DNA from: Bacillus sp. PK3_68
GTDB lineage: Bacteria; Bacillota; Bacilli; Bacillales; Domibacillaceae
DNA length: 64,000 bases
NCBI RefSeq assembly: GCF_003600835.1
Contig: NZ_NQYC01000001.1
Location: 2,064,001-2,128,000 of the forward strand
Direction: 5' to 3'
Positions 42,914 to 50,835 of this stretch are shown here, one piece after another (position 1 is the first letter of the stretch; every line of letters starts with the position of its first letter). The position numbers and the translations under genes were made by a program. Under the pieces are notes generated by a model. That model saw nothing but the letters and a program-made list of their open reading frames with translations. It was not told where the DNA came from and ran no database searches.

Positions 42914-44086
42914 ATGTCTTTCACATCTAATAAAATTCAACAGTTACCTCCTTACTTTTTTTCTTCGATTGATAAAAAGAAAAAGGAATTATCAGATCAA
43001 GGCATTGATGTTATTGATTTAGGAATCGGAGCGCCTGATCTTCCGACTCCTTCTTTCGTTATCGAGACGCTAAAAGAAGAATTAAGCAATCCCCAAAACG
43101 GAAAGTACTCTCCGTATGCCGGAATTCCAGAATACCGGGAAGCGGTTGCCGCATTCTATTCAATGACGTATGGAGTCAGCCTCGATCCTGATACAGAGGT
43201 GTTAGCACTTATCGGCTCTAAAGAAGGGATTGCTAACATCATCCCGGCAGTAGTAAATCCGGGAGAATCTGTCTTAGTGCCTGATCCCGGTTATCCTGCA
43301 TATCGAACGTCCGCTTATTTAGCTGGTGTTCATACGATCAACTTGCCTCTTGAGCGCGAAAATCAATACGCGCCGGATTTTACAAAATTGAGCCAAAAAG
43401 ATATTGAACAGTCTAAGCTGCTATTTCTAAATTATCCCGGAAATCCTACCTCCGCTACGGTTGATGTAAGCACATTTGAACACGCTGTTTCCTTCTGCAG
43501 AGACAATCAAATTGCCGTTGTTCATGATTCTGCCTATTCTTTAGTCACCTATGGAGGCTATAAAGCTCCCAGTATATTAGAAGTATCCGGTGCTAAAGAT
43601 ATTGCTATTGAAATGGGCTCTCTGTCAAAAAGCTATAATATGACAGGCTGGAGAATTGGCTATGCGGTCGGCAATAAAGAGATGATTAAGGCCCTTGCCA
43701 ATTTAAAGAGCAATATTGATACGAGCCAGTTCATGGCCATTCAAAAAGCAGCTTCTTCCGCTTTAACGAGTGACCATGCAAGCGTAAGAGAAAATAATGA
43801 AATCTATTATAAAAGAATGAAAAAAATGGTTGACGCGCTTAGAACCATTGGCATTGACGTTGAACTTCCGAAAGGTTCCTTTTTTATATGGGCTCCCGTT
43901 CCCGACGGGTATTCCTCAGCCGCCTTTGCAGAAAAAGTGTTAATGGAAACAGGGGTTATCATCACACCCGGCAATTTATTTGGTCCGTCTGGAGAAGGTT
44001 TTTTCAGAATATCCATGTCCGTCTCCAATGACCGATTAGATGAAGCGATTAAAAGAATAGCCAATTTGAAAGCGAGGGTAAAATAA
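42914..44086 (+). CDS. Class I/II PLP-dependent aminotransferase
   Basis: A 390-residue fold-type I aminotransferase. Landmarks are IDLGIGAPDLPTPSFVIETL, YSPYAGIPEYREAVAAFYS, the Asn in NYPGNPTSATVD, the PLP Asp/Tyr in VVHDSAYSLVTYGG, the Schiff-base Lys in MGSLSKSYNMTGWRIGYAVG and the carboxylate-binding Arg in FFRISMSVSNDRLDEA. The general group is that of LL-diaminopimelate or aspartate-type enzymes. It shares one base with the next gene (TAATG). With a 2-oxo-acid-type TPP enzyme next, the pair probably turns an amino acid into its 2-oxo acid and then an aldehyde or acyl product. Confidence 0.92.
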   Translation: MSFTSNKIQQLPPYFFSSIDKKKKELSDQGIDVIDLGIGAPDLPTPSFVIETLKEELSNPQNGKYSPYAGIPEYREAVAAFYSMTYGVSLDPDTEVLALIGSKEGIANIIPAVVNPGESVLVPDPGYPAYRTSAYLAGVHTINLPLERENQYAPDFTKLSQKDIEQSKLLFLNYPGNPTSATVDVSTFEHAVSFCRDNQIAVVHDSAYSLVTYGGYKAPSILEVSGAKDIAIEMGSLSKSYNMTGWRIGYAVGNKEMIKALANLKSNIDTSQFMAIQKAASSALTSDHASVRENNEIYYKRMKKMVDALRTIGIDVELPKGSFFIWAPVPDGYSSAAFAEKVLMETGVIITPGNLFGPSGEGFFRISMSVSNDRLDEAIKRIANLKARVK

Positions 44087-45768
44087 TGCTGAATACTCAA
44101 TCTGTTAAAATGGAAAAGTTATCTGGTGGTCAAGGCGTGGTCGCCTCTTTAAAGCAGGAAGGCGTGTCCAAAGTATTTTGTGTTCCTGGAGAAAGTTACT
44201 TGCCAGTCATGGACGCCATCTATGACGAACCTTCTATTGAACTCATTTCCTGCCGTCATGAGGGAGGGGCTTCCTTTATGGCGGAAGGGTATGCGAAAGC
44301 TACTGGGGAACCTGGCATAGTGATGGCAACAAGGGCCGTGGGAGGGGCAAATTTAGCGATCGGTATTCATACTGCTTATCAAGACTCTACTCCTATGGTC
44401 GTTTTTTTAGGTCAAGTCCATACAGCTTTTCGAGGGCGTGAAGGCTTTCAGGAAGTAGAACTGGATCAATTTTTTAGCCATATAGCAAAGTGGACCGTTG
44501 AAATTCGAGAGGCCGCAAGAGTTCCTGAATTAGTCAGCCGTGCCTTTAAAGCGGCAAGATCCGGCCGTCCTGGTCCGGTAGTTGTCTCTCTGCCCGAGGA
44601 TATGCTTAGAGATATTGCCGATATGACCTTTGCTCCATCACTCGAACGGCCAAAGCCTGCTCCTTCAAGATCAGAACTAGAAAAAATAAGCTCTTTACTC
44701 AAGGAGGCAAAGAAGCCTATCATTATCGCCGGAGGCGGAGTGGTGCGTTCAAACGCCGAGCAAGAATTGATCACTTTTGCTGAGGCCACGGGTATCCCGG
44801 TTATGGCTTCTTTCCGGCGCCATGACGTGTTCCCGAACGATCATCGCCTCTACGCGGGACACTTAGGGCTAGGAACACCAGCTCCGATATTAGAAACAGC
44901 TAAACAAGCGGACGTTATTTTAGCATTAGGATCAAGACTTTCTGAAATTACCTCTCAAGATTATTCATTATTTAATAAGGACCAAAAGTTAATTCATGTT
45001 GATATAAGTGAAGATACGATTGGTAAGGTGTTTGCTCCAGCCATAGGCGTTTTATCGGATGCGAAAGAAGCGCTATCTGCATTGACAGCATTAAATATAA
45101 CACCGCAGCCCGAATCATTAGAGTGGGCAGAGGAACGGCATGAGATCTTTGAAAAATATTCTTCATTGAAGATAGAAGAGCAAACTGAAGCGGCAATTTC
45201 TTACCAGCAAACGATTAAACTTTTACAGAGCGAACTTCCTTCGGAAACCATTTTTACGAACGATGCCGGAAACTTTGCTACTTGGCTCCATAACTACTTT
45301 ATTTTTACTAAGCCAAACACCTATATCGGCCCTACCTCAGGCGCTATGGGCTATGGAATTCCTGCAGCCATAGGGGCCAAGTTGGCTAATCCCTCTTCTC
45401 CTGTCGTATCTTTGTCAGGTGATGGCGGTGCCATGATGACGATTCAAGAATTGGAAACCGCTGTACGGTATGAAATCCCTGTTATTTGCATTGTCTATAA
45501 CAATCAAATGTACGGAACCATTCGGATGCATCAAGAAATCCATTACCCTGAAAAAGTAGTCGGAACAGACCTTGGCAATGTTAATTTTGTTCTTCTTGCC
45601 CATTCAATGGGAGCCTCAGGAGAATTGATTGAAACAGCAGATCAGCTCAAGGAAGCGCTACAAAAAGCTGTAAAAAACAAAGTCCCTACTCTTTTGGAAT
45701 TAAGAATGGACCCTGAACAAATATCTGTTTCAAAAACCATTACAGAATTAAGAGACCGTAACAAATAA
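44086..45768 (+). CDS. TPP-dependent enzyme of the acetolactate synthase family
   Basis: A 560-residue thiamine-diphosphate enzyme. The N-terminal pyrimidine-binding domain has the activating Glu in SCRHEGGASFMAEGYAKATG. A central domain spans about 195-335. The C-terminal domain has the TPP-binding GDG...NN motif (SLSGDGGAMMTIQELETAVR, VICIVYNNQMYG). It resembles IlvB-like, indolepyruvate/phenylpyruvate decarboxylase-like and XSC-like enzymes; the exact reaction cannot be read from sequence. No small regulatory subunit is adjacent, so it is probably catabolic rather than for branched-chain synthesis. It overlaps the aminotransferase gene by one base. Confidence 0.9.
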   Translation: MLNTQSVKMEKLSGGQGVVASLKQEGVSKVFCVPGESYLPVMDAIYDEPSIELISCRHEGGASFMAEGYAKATGEPGIVMATRAVGGANLAIGIHTAYQDSTPMVVFLGQVHTAFRGREGFQEVELDQFFSHIAKWTVEIREAARVPELVSRAFKAARSGRPGPVVVSLPEDMLRDIADMTFAPSLERPKPAPSRSELEKISSLLKEAKKPIIIAGGGVVRSNAEQELITFAEATGIPVMASFRRHDVFPNDHRLYAGHLGLGTPAPILETAKQADVILALGSRLSEITSQDYSLFNKDQKLIHVDISEDTIGKVFAPAIGVLSDAKEALSALTALNITPQPESLEWAEERHEIFEKYSSLKIEEQTEAAISYQQTIKLLQSELPSETIFTNDAGNFATWLHNYFIFTKPNTYIGPTSGAMGYGIPAAIGAKLANPSSPVVSLSGDGGAMMTIQELETAVRYEIPVICIVYNNQMYGTIRMHQEIHYPEKVVGTDLGNVNFVLLAHSMGASGELIETADQLKEALQKAVKNKVPTLLELRMDPEQISVSKTITELRDRNK

Positions 45769-45778
45769 GTGCATTTTT

Positions 45779-45809
45779 AAAAAATCATTCCCTTAAGGAA
45801 TGATTTTTT
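45779..45809 (+). terminator. Terminator of the aminotransferase-TPP operon
   Basis: AAAAATCATTCC(C)TT / AAGGAATGATTTTTT stem with T tract. Confidence 0.8.
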
Positions 45810-45906
45810 GCTTTTTAAAAACCACTTGCTGTCCAGAAAAATAATAAATGTTGAGAATTGTCAAAAAACATTTGCTAAAATTTAGTCGCTGTGGTAAATT
45901 TATTAC

Positions 45907-45940
45907 AACAAATAAAGAAACACCATTTCATATAATGAAA
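45907..45940. promoter_or_regulatory. Composite operator B upstream of the symporter gene
   Basis: AACAAATAAAGAAAC (45907-45921) is the exact reverse complement of the 15-mer at 42873-42887. TTTCATATAATGAAA (45926-45940) is the counterpart of the palindrome at 42857-42871. The same two-part motif in inverted orientation upstream of both transcription units indicates co-regulation. Confidence 0.65.
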
Positions 45941-45993
45941 TAAAAGATTTGTAGGGCAAGCTTAAAATATTTTCATGCAGCTAACGCCCTTTG

Positions 45994-46007
45994 TGTAAGC
46001 GCATACA
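45994..46007. promoter_or_regulatory. cre-like site upstream of the symporter gene
   Basis: TGTAAGCGCATACA matches TGWAANCGNTNWCA with one mismatch. It suggests CcpA control of the transporter. Confidence 0.5.
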
Positions 46008-46093
46008 TAAAAGTCATGCGCTTTCCCCTCTCTTCTATGAAACTGACATAATACCTGCAGGCACCCAATAAGGTAATTTAGGAGGAATATACG

Positions 46094-47368
46094 GTGATTC
46101 AATTCTGGAATTGGTATAAAAAGAAATCATTTATTTTAAAAATCACAACCGGCTTTATTCTTGGTATTATCGTAGGATTAGCATTCGGTCCGTCAGCCAG
46201 TGTGCTGGCTCCATTCGGAACACTCTTTCTTAATCTTCTTAAAATGGTCGTTGTTCCGCTCATTTTGTTAACTTTAATTGTATCTGTTAACCATTCTAAT
46301 CCGAAAGAATTAGGAAGAATTGGCGGAAAAATCTTTCCTTACTATTTGATTACGACTGCCGTTTCCTTATTGTTAGGTATTTGGATTGCTAAGCTGATTA
46401 AGCCAGGCATGGGGCTCAGCATGCCGGGAAATGAAAATTTCGAAGTCCCTGAAGCTCCATCGGCGGTTGAAGTTTTTCTTAATATCGTTCCGTCTAATGT
46501 TTTTCAGTCCCTCGCTAACGGCGATATCTTGAGTGTCGTATTTCTTGCATTGATTGTTGGTTTTGCTATTTCATTTATGCGCCACGCCAAAGACCAAAAA
46601 ATGAAAGATCAAGGAGAATTATTATTAAAATTTTCTGAGGCCGGCAGTGAAGTAACCTTTCGAATTCTGAACGGCATACTTCAATACGCTCCTATTGGAG
46701 TGCTCGGCATTACAGCGAATGCAATAGGGAATCAAGGTTTCGATACGTTGCAATCTCTTGGAAAATACGTTCTTGCTTCTTATGTCGGTGTCGGCGTACA
46801 AATGTTTATTGTCTTCCCATTGATCCTCTTGCTCTTTAGAGTACCGGTTCTGCGATTTTTCAAGAATGTTCGTGAAGCCTTGTTAACCGCTTTCGTAACA
46901 TGCAGCAGTCTAGGCACTCTTCCAGTTACTCTTAAAGCAGCCAAAAAAGCCGGCATTAGTGACCGTGTAGCAGACTTTACTTTACCTGTTGGTGCTACCG
47001 TGAACATGAACGGATCGGCCATTCACTTCGGTGTGGGCGTGATATTCGCTGCTGAAATTGTTGGCTACGATTTAAGCCTGGGCACCATTATCGGCATTAT
47101 TTTAACAGGAACATTGGCGGCAGTTGGAACAGCTGGTGTGCCTGGAGCTGGATTAATCGGGATGTCGATTGTATTCACACAGGCCGGTCTCCCTATTGAA
47201 ATTGTCGGCCTGACAGCCGGAGTCAATGTTATCACGGATATGGTTTTTACTACCTGTAATGTAACCGGAGATATCGTTGGAGCTGCCGTGGTTGATAAGA
47301 GTGAGCAAAAGCATAGTGACTATAACGAACCAATAGCCGACATAACCGTCAAAACGATAAGCAAGTAA
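46094..47368 (+). CDS. Dicarboxylate/amino acid:cation symporter (DAACS, GltP/GltT-like)
   Basis: A 424-residue secondary transporter with eight hydrophobic segments and two re-entrant loops. The serine-rich HP1 region (TAFVTCSSLGTLPVTLKAAK), the NMNGSAIH motif in VGATVNMNGSAIHFGVGVIF, the HP2 region (GTAGVPGAGLIGMSIVFTQA) and DMVFTTCNVTGDIVGA are the family signature; in GltPh the Asp and the Asn/Arg-Cys position bind the amino-acid moiety and side chain. Here the residue after TTCNV is Thr rather than Arg at the usual selectivity position, so I am cautious about Glu/Asp specificity. The start is GTG 46094 with GGAGGAATATACG. Confidence 0.92.
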   Translation: MIQFWNWYKKKSFILKITTGFILGIIVGLAFGPSASVLAPFGTLFLNLLKMVVVPLILLTLIVSVNHSNPKELGRIGGKIFPYYLITTAVSLLLGIWIAKLIKPGMGLSMPGNENFEVPEAPSAVEVFLNIVPSNVFQSLANGDILSVVFLALIVGFAISFMRHAKDQKMKDQGELLLKFSEAGSEVTFRILNGILQYAPIGVLGITANAIGNQGFDTLQSLGKYVLASYVGVGVQMFIVFPLILLLFRVPVLRFFKNVREALLTAFVTCSSLGTLPVTLKAAKKAGISDRVADFTLPVGATVNMNGSAIHFGVGVIFAAEIVGYDLSLGTIIGIILTGTLAAVGTAGVPGAGLIGMSIVFTQAGLPIEIVGLTAGVNVITDMVFTTCNVTGDIVGAAVVDKSEQKHSDYNEPIADITVKTISK

Positions 47369-47378
47369 GGAAACACAT

Positions 47379-47410
47379 AATGGCCAGCGGCTAATTAGCC
47401 GCTGGCCATT
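47379..47410. terminator. Bidirectional terminator
   Basis: AATGGCCAGCGGCT / AGCCGCTGGCCATT between the convergent symporter and IclR genes. Confidence 0.9.
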
Positions 47411-47421
47411 TATTGTCTTTA

Positions 47422-48183
47422 TTATCCAATATAGCCAAGCGCTTTTGAGATATTCAAAGCCGTTTCTTTTGTCTTTTTCTGAATTTCTTTTTGGAGCTCC
47501 TTGTCAATTCTGCTAACGGGACCGCTTACGCTCAAAGCAGCAATCACTTCCTTCGAATAATTACGAATAGGATAAGAAATGCCAATCGTTTCCCGCTCCT
47601 GTTCCCCCAAACTAATCGAGTATCCCTGATCTTTGATTTGTTCTAGGTGCTTGTACAATGCTTCCTCTGATTGAATCAGACTATCCGCATTGTCCTCTAA
47701 CTTTATGCGGGAAATGAGACTGCTTTGTTGTTCCGGTGGCAGAAAAGCTAGTAATAGCTTTGGCCCCGATCCTATGTAAATACTTGAACGCTTTCCTACA
47801 TGAGTATGTAATCGAACCTTTTGATTACTTTCGATTTTTTCGATATAAACCGCCTCATCGCCGTCCAATATAACTAAATGAACATCTTCGTTTAGTTCCT
47901 TACACAGCTCTTGCATCCACGGTTTGGCAATCGTTCGGATCTCCAATTGTTCCGCTACGATATTACCTAATTCCAACAGCTTCAGCCCTAAGCGATAACG
48001 TACATCTTGGCCTGTGTTTTTCGATTTTACTAACATGCCGCATGTTTCTAAAGAAGCAAGAAAGCGAAAAGCAGTCGGCTTGGGCATGGCGGCTTTCTCA
48101 GCTATTTCACTCAGCGTCAATTCAGTTTGGCCATCTAAAAAAAGATCCAGCAGCTTCAAAGCCTTCACTACGCTCTGATTCAT
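47422..48183 (-). CDS. IclR-family transcriptional regulator
   Basis: A 253-residue repressor/activator. The N-terminal winged helix (5-75) has SEIAEKAAMPKPTAFRFLAS as recognition region. The C-terminal effector domain (about 80-250) includes EDVHLVILDGDEAVYIEKIE, THVGKRSSIYIGSGPKLLLA and GYSISLGEQERETIGISYPI. IclR effectors are usually small carboxylates or aromatic acids. It is placed next to the aminotransferase, TPP and symporter genes, and the shared operator motif upstream of those genes makes it the probable regulator. RBS AGGAGGGAC. Confidence 0.93.
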   Translation of the reverse strand: MNQSVVKALKLLDLFLDGQTELTLSEIAEKAAMPKPTAFRFLASLETCGMLVKSKNTGQDVRYRLGLKLLELGNIVAEQLEIRTIAKPWMQELCKELNEDVHLVILDGDEAVYIEKIESNQKVRLHTHVGKRSSIYIGSGPKLLLAFLPPEQQSSLISRIKLEDNADSLIQSEEALYKHLEQIKDQGYSISLGEQERETIGISYPIRNYSKEVIAALSVSGPVSRIDKELQKEIQKKTKETALNISKALGYIG

Positions 48184-48415
48184 TATGTCCCTCCTTCAGT
48201 TTACTCCGTTGAACCTCACCAATGTTTTTATCCCTATTATACCATGCAGGATAGTATTTATATGGTTAATACTTACCCGAGGAAAAAATCTAGAACGATT
48301 CGCTCTTGGCTTATTTACCTGCATCGTTGTTTGATACGATATGTACAGAGACACCATGAACAAAAGGACAAACTACAGCCATTCAAGCCCATAGCTTCCA
48401 AGAGAGGTTAGCTAA

Positions 48416-48631
48416 ATGTGTCACACTCCTTCACTAGCTGAAGATCACGGAGAAGGAAAGACAATTAGACGATCAAAAGATTTTCTGTATTATTATGGGG
48501 ATTGTTGCCGAGGGATAGCTAGCGCGACAATTGAAAAAGAAGGGCCCCGAAGAAGATTAACTATCCATTCCACTGATCAGGCTTTGATTGAACTGAAACA
48601 CAAGAACCTGATGATGAGCAGTAGTTTGTAA
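48416..48631 (+). CDS. Possible small protein, uncertain
   Basis: An open frame of 71 codons (MCHTPSLAEDHGEGKTIRRS...) after AGAGAGGTTAGCTA. It has no recognisable family or domain and is basic and Cys-containing. The frame lies in the 230-base space after the divergent IclR promoter region and could be chance. Confidence 0.3.
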   Translation: MCHTPSLAEDHGEGKTIRRSKDFLYYYGDCCRGIASATIEKEGPRRRLTIHSTDQALIELKHKNLMMSSSL

Positions 48632-48732
48632 TGGCAAAAAGCTTTTCTTTAGAAAATATATGATCTACAAAGCAGGAAAAAAGTCTTATAAGGAGAATAT
48701 ATACATTGTTGTAAATATTAGGAGGGATCATT

Positions 48733-48912
48733 ATGAGTGTTATTGGCGGCGTTGGAGAAGGGCCAGTGTCACAGTTTGTGGTCATTAGCAAACAAATTGC
48801 GGAGAAAGTAATAAACGAGAAAATTCAGGATGTTGTGTCAGATCCAGCAAAGAAAGTACGTGAGCTGCAGCAGCCTTCTCCATTTTCCCAGTTTATAGAT
48901 ATTAAAATCTAG
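48733..48912 (+). CDS. Small conserved-looking protein beside the flagellar block
   Basis: A 59-residue protein, MSVIGGVGEGPVSQFVVISK, QIAEKVINEKIQDVVSDPAK, then a Pro-rich end FSQFIDIKI. An ideal RBS (TTAGGAGGGATCATT) precedes the ATG and a 20-bp terminator hairpin overlaps the stop codon, so the gene is well bounded. It is amphipathic, with no cysteine and no signal peptide. The family is not recognised. It converges with a fliS paralogue. A role in flagellar regulation or export is a guess from position only. Confidence 0.7.
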   Translation: MSVIGGVGEGPVSQFVVISKQIAEKVINEKIQDVVSDPAKKVRELQQPSPFSQFIDIKI

Positions 48913-48950
48913 CAAGACACCTTTGAGGAACCTCAAAGGTGTCTTGCTAG
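48909..48950. terminator. 20-bp perfect terminator hairpin shared by two convergent genes
   Basis: CTAGCAAGACACCTTTGAGG pairs fully with its complement across a 2-base gap. It contains the stop codons of both the small protein and the fliS paralogue. Confidence 0.85.
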
Positions 48951-49345
48951 ATCAAATTGTTATTATACTCTCTTATTCTCCTACTCTTCACTGCTTCTTT
49001 CCAGGCTTGCTCCAATTCAATTAAGTACTCTTTAATCTCCTCTAAAATTTTTTCCTTATTTTTTAAATTAGCCTCAATTAATTTACGATTTATATAATCA
49101 TATAGGTTGATAAAGTGGTTTGCCCTTTTATGTTCTCTATTAATAATGACAACGAGTTCTAAAATAATCTGCTGCGCCTTAATTAGGCTATTGCTTTTTT
49201 CAATAAAGTCATTAGCCAAAAGAGCTGTTTTTCCCCCTTCAACCGCCTTTATACATTCCTCAATTAATAGAACTACTAATTCATCCGGCAATAAAGTTAT
49301 AAATTTGATGTTGTTATATAGAGCTCCAGCTTTCACATGATCCAT
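48947..49345 (-). CDS. FliS paralogue (copy 3, divergent)
   Basis: A 132-residue protein related to FliS: LLPDELVVLLIEECIKAV in place of LTLMLYNGCLKFI, and INLYDYINRKLIEANLKNKE in place of SLYDYLNRRLIEANIKND. The N-terminal NPY...TASPGEL signature is lost. It is divergent from the atypical flagellin gene at 49470, so I infer a dedicated chaperone for that flagellin. The RBS is AGGTGTTTC-like. Sequence drift is large but the helical pattern is kept. Confidence 0.82.
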   Translation of the reverse strand: MDHVKAGALYNNIKFITLLPDELVVLLIEECIKAVEGGKTALLANDFIEKSNSLIKAQQIILELVVIINREHKRANHFINLYDYINRKLIEANLKNKEKILEEIKEYLIELEQAWKEAVKSRRIREYNNNLI

Positions 49346-49425
49346 TGAAACACCTCTGACATTTACTGTATTAGGTTATACCGGCTGTTTGGTTCGAATA
49401 ATAAGCTTTACATAAGCAGAGATTA

Positions 49426-49433
49426 GACGATAT
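49426..49433 (+). promoter_or_regulatory. Sigma-D-like -10 upstream of flagellin 2
   Basis: GACGATAT, one base from GCCGATAT, is 36 bases upstream of the GTG start. The -35 (TTTA at a 15-base spacer) is poor. It suggests weak or altered sigma-D control. Confidence 0.4.
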
Positions 49434-49469
49434 AAAAATTGAACCAACTTTTTAGAAAGGAGTGGAAAC

Positions 49470-50279
49470 GTGAAGATTTATAATAGTCCAGTGATTGCTT
49501 CTACTGCAAATCGGTTGAAGCAAAACGAAACACAGATGCAAAAAACAATGGAGAAGCTCTCCTCAGGGTTAGCTATTAAACGAGCAAGCGATAATGCAGG
49601 TGGATTAGCCGTTTCTGAAACTATGCGTGCACAAGTCAGGGGCACTTCTCAGGCGCAACGCAATATGCAGGACGGATTATCAGTACTCCAAGCAGCCGAT
49701 GGCGGGCTTAATCACGTAAATAGCTTGTTACAGAGGGTTCGGGAGCTTAGCGTTTCAAGCGCTAATGATACATTGACGACTAGTGACCGCGAAGCCAATC
49801 AGCTTGAACTAGAACAGCTAATGGAAAGTATTAATGATACAGCAGAAAAGCTGCAGTTTAATACACAGAAAATCCTTAGTAAAGATACATCCTTATCCTT
49901 ACAAATTGGCGCCCATGCCGGTCAATCTCTTTCCATTAATTTAGTTGATACAAGTACAACAGCACTGGGATTAGATGGTGTGTCTTTAGAGAGCCAATTG
50001 CAAGCAGAACAATTACTTGTGAAAGTAGATCAAGCAATAGAAAAAGTAAATACACATTTAACTAAGATTGGATCAGAATACGAGGCGCTTGAACACCATA
50101 TAACGAACTCCTTCTTGCTTGAATCCAATTTAACGAAATCTTTATCAATGATCCAAGATGCGGATATCGCAAAAGAGACACTGCAATTTGTCAGTCTGAA
50201 TATTCGACAGAATAGCGATAAGTTATTAATTTCTAGTGTAGATACCAATACAAAAGACATCATTAAGTTATTTCATTGA
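49470..50279 (+). CDS. Second, divergent flagellin
   Basis: A 269-residue flagellin-family protein starting at GTG 49470 (AAAGGAGTGG). The N-terminal D0/D1 is conserved (MEKLSSGLAIKRASDNAGGL, MRAQVRGTSQAQRNMQDGLS, RVRELSVSSANDT). The C-terminal D1/D0 is degenerate: SMIQDADIAKETLQFVSLNI and then DTNTKDIIKLFH instead of the usual QANQQPQGVLQLLR end. It is on the opposite strand to the rest of the flagellar genes and has its own FliS paralogue. It may be a minor filament protein, a modified surface appendage, or a decaying duplicate. Confidence 0.88.
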   Translation: MKIYNSPVIASTANRLKQNETQMQKTMEKLSSGLAIKRASDNAGGLAVSETMRAQVRGTSQAQRNMQDGLSVLQAADGGLNHVNSLLQRVRELSVSSANDTLTTSDREANQLELEQLMESINDTAEKLQFNTQKILSKDTSLSLQIGAHAGQSLSINLVDTSTTALGLDGVSLESQLQAEQLLVKVDQAIEKVNTHLTKIGSEYEALEHHITNSFLLESNLTKSLSMIQDADIAKETLQFVSLNIRQNSDKLLISSVDTNTKDIIKLFH

Positions 50280-50281
50280 TC

Positions 50282-50313
50282 AAAGGCTGGTCTCCATATG
50301 GAGGCCAGCCTTT
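50282..50313. terminator. Terminator after flagellin 2
   Basis: AAAGGCTGGTCTCC / GGAGGCCAGCCTTT stem, one G-T pair. Confidence 0.8.
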
Positions 50314-50397
50314 GATTATGCTAAATGTACAATGACTGAAACATACAATAAAATAAAACTTTTTTTGGATATTTCATTCAGTGGTGTGCAACCTTAA

Positions 50398-50798
50398 TTA
50401 GACTCTTTCAGTTTGACCGTACTTTTGCTGGCGATTAATTTGGATGACTTGCTTCCAAGTATCTCGAAATTCTGTTGCTAATTCTTCCACCTCTAGTAAA
50501 ATGGCTCCATCATTTTTGATATTTGCTTCAATTAAACGGCGTTTCATATAATCGTACAATGACATCATATTATTAGCTATTTCATAATCCATGTTTAACG
50601 TAACCATAAGCTCTTGAACAATGCTTTGCGCTTTTTGAATATTAATATTTTTTCATGATAGTTCTTATCTTCCAAAGCCTGCTTAGCTTGATGAATAAAC
50701 TTAATGCAGCCATTATATAGCATTAACGTCAATTCACCAGGAGAAGCAGTAGTTACCGAGTTATTCTGATAAGACTTGTAAGGATTATTGATGGCCAT
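50398..50798 (-). CDS. fliS: Flagellar export chaperone FliS (copy 2), one apparent frameshift
   Basis: The start MAINNPYKSYQNNSVTTASP and the end DYMKRRLIEANIKNDGAILL are typical FliS, but the frame breaks in the middle. Adding one A to the run at 50648-50653 (T on the plus strand) gives EKNINIQKAQSIVQELMVTL and a continuous 133-residue protein. It follows fliD on the same strand (37-base gap), the standard fliD-fliS order. Because the other FliS at 7.7-8.1 kb is intact, either a sequencing slip or genuine loss is possible; the homopolymer pattern elsewhere favours the former. Confidence 0.88.
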
Positions 50799-50835
50799 TA
50801 AAGAGACACTCCTTTAAGTAATTGCTTTCTTAAAC

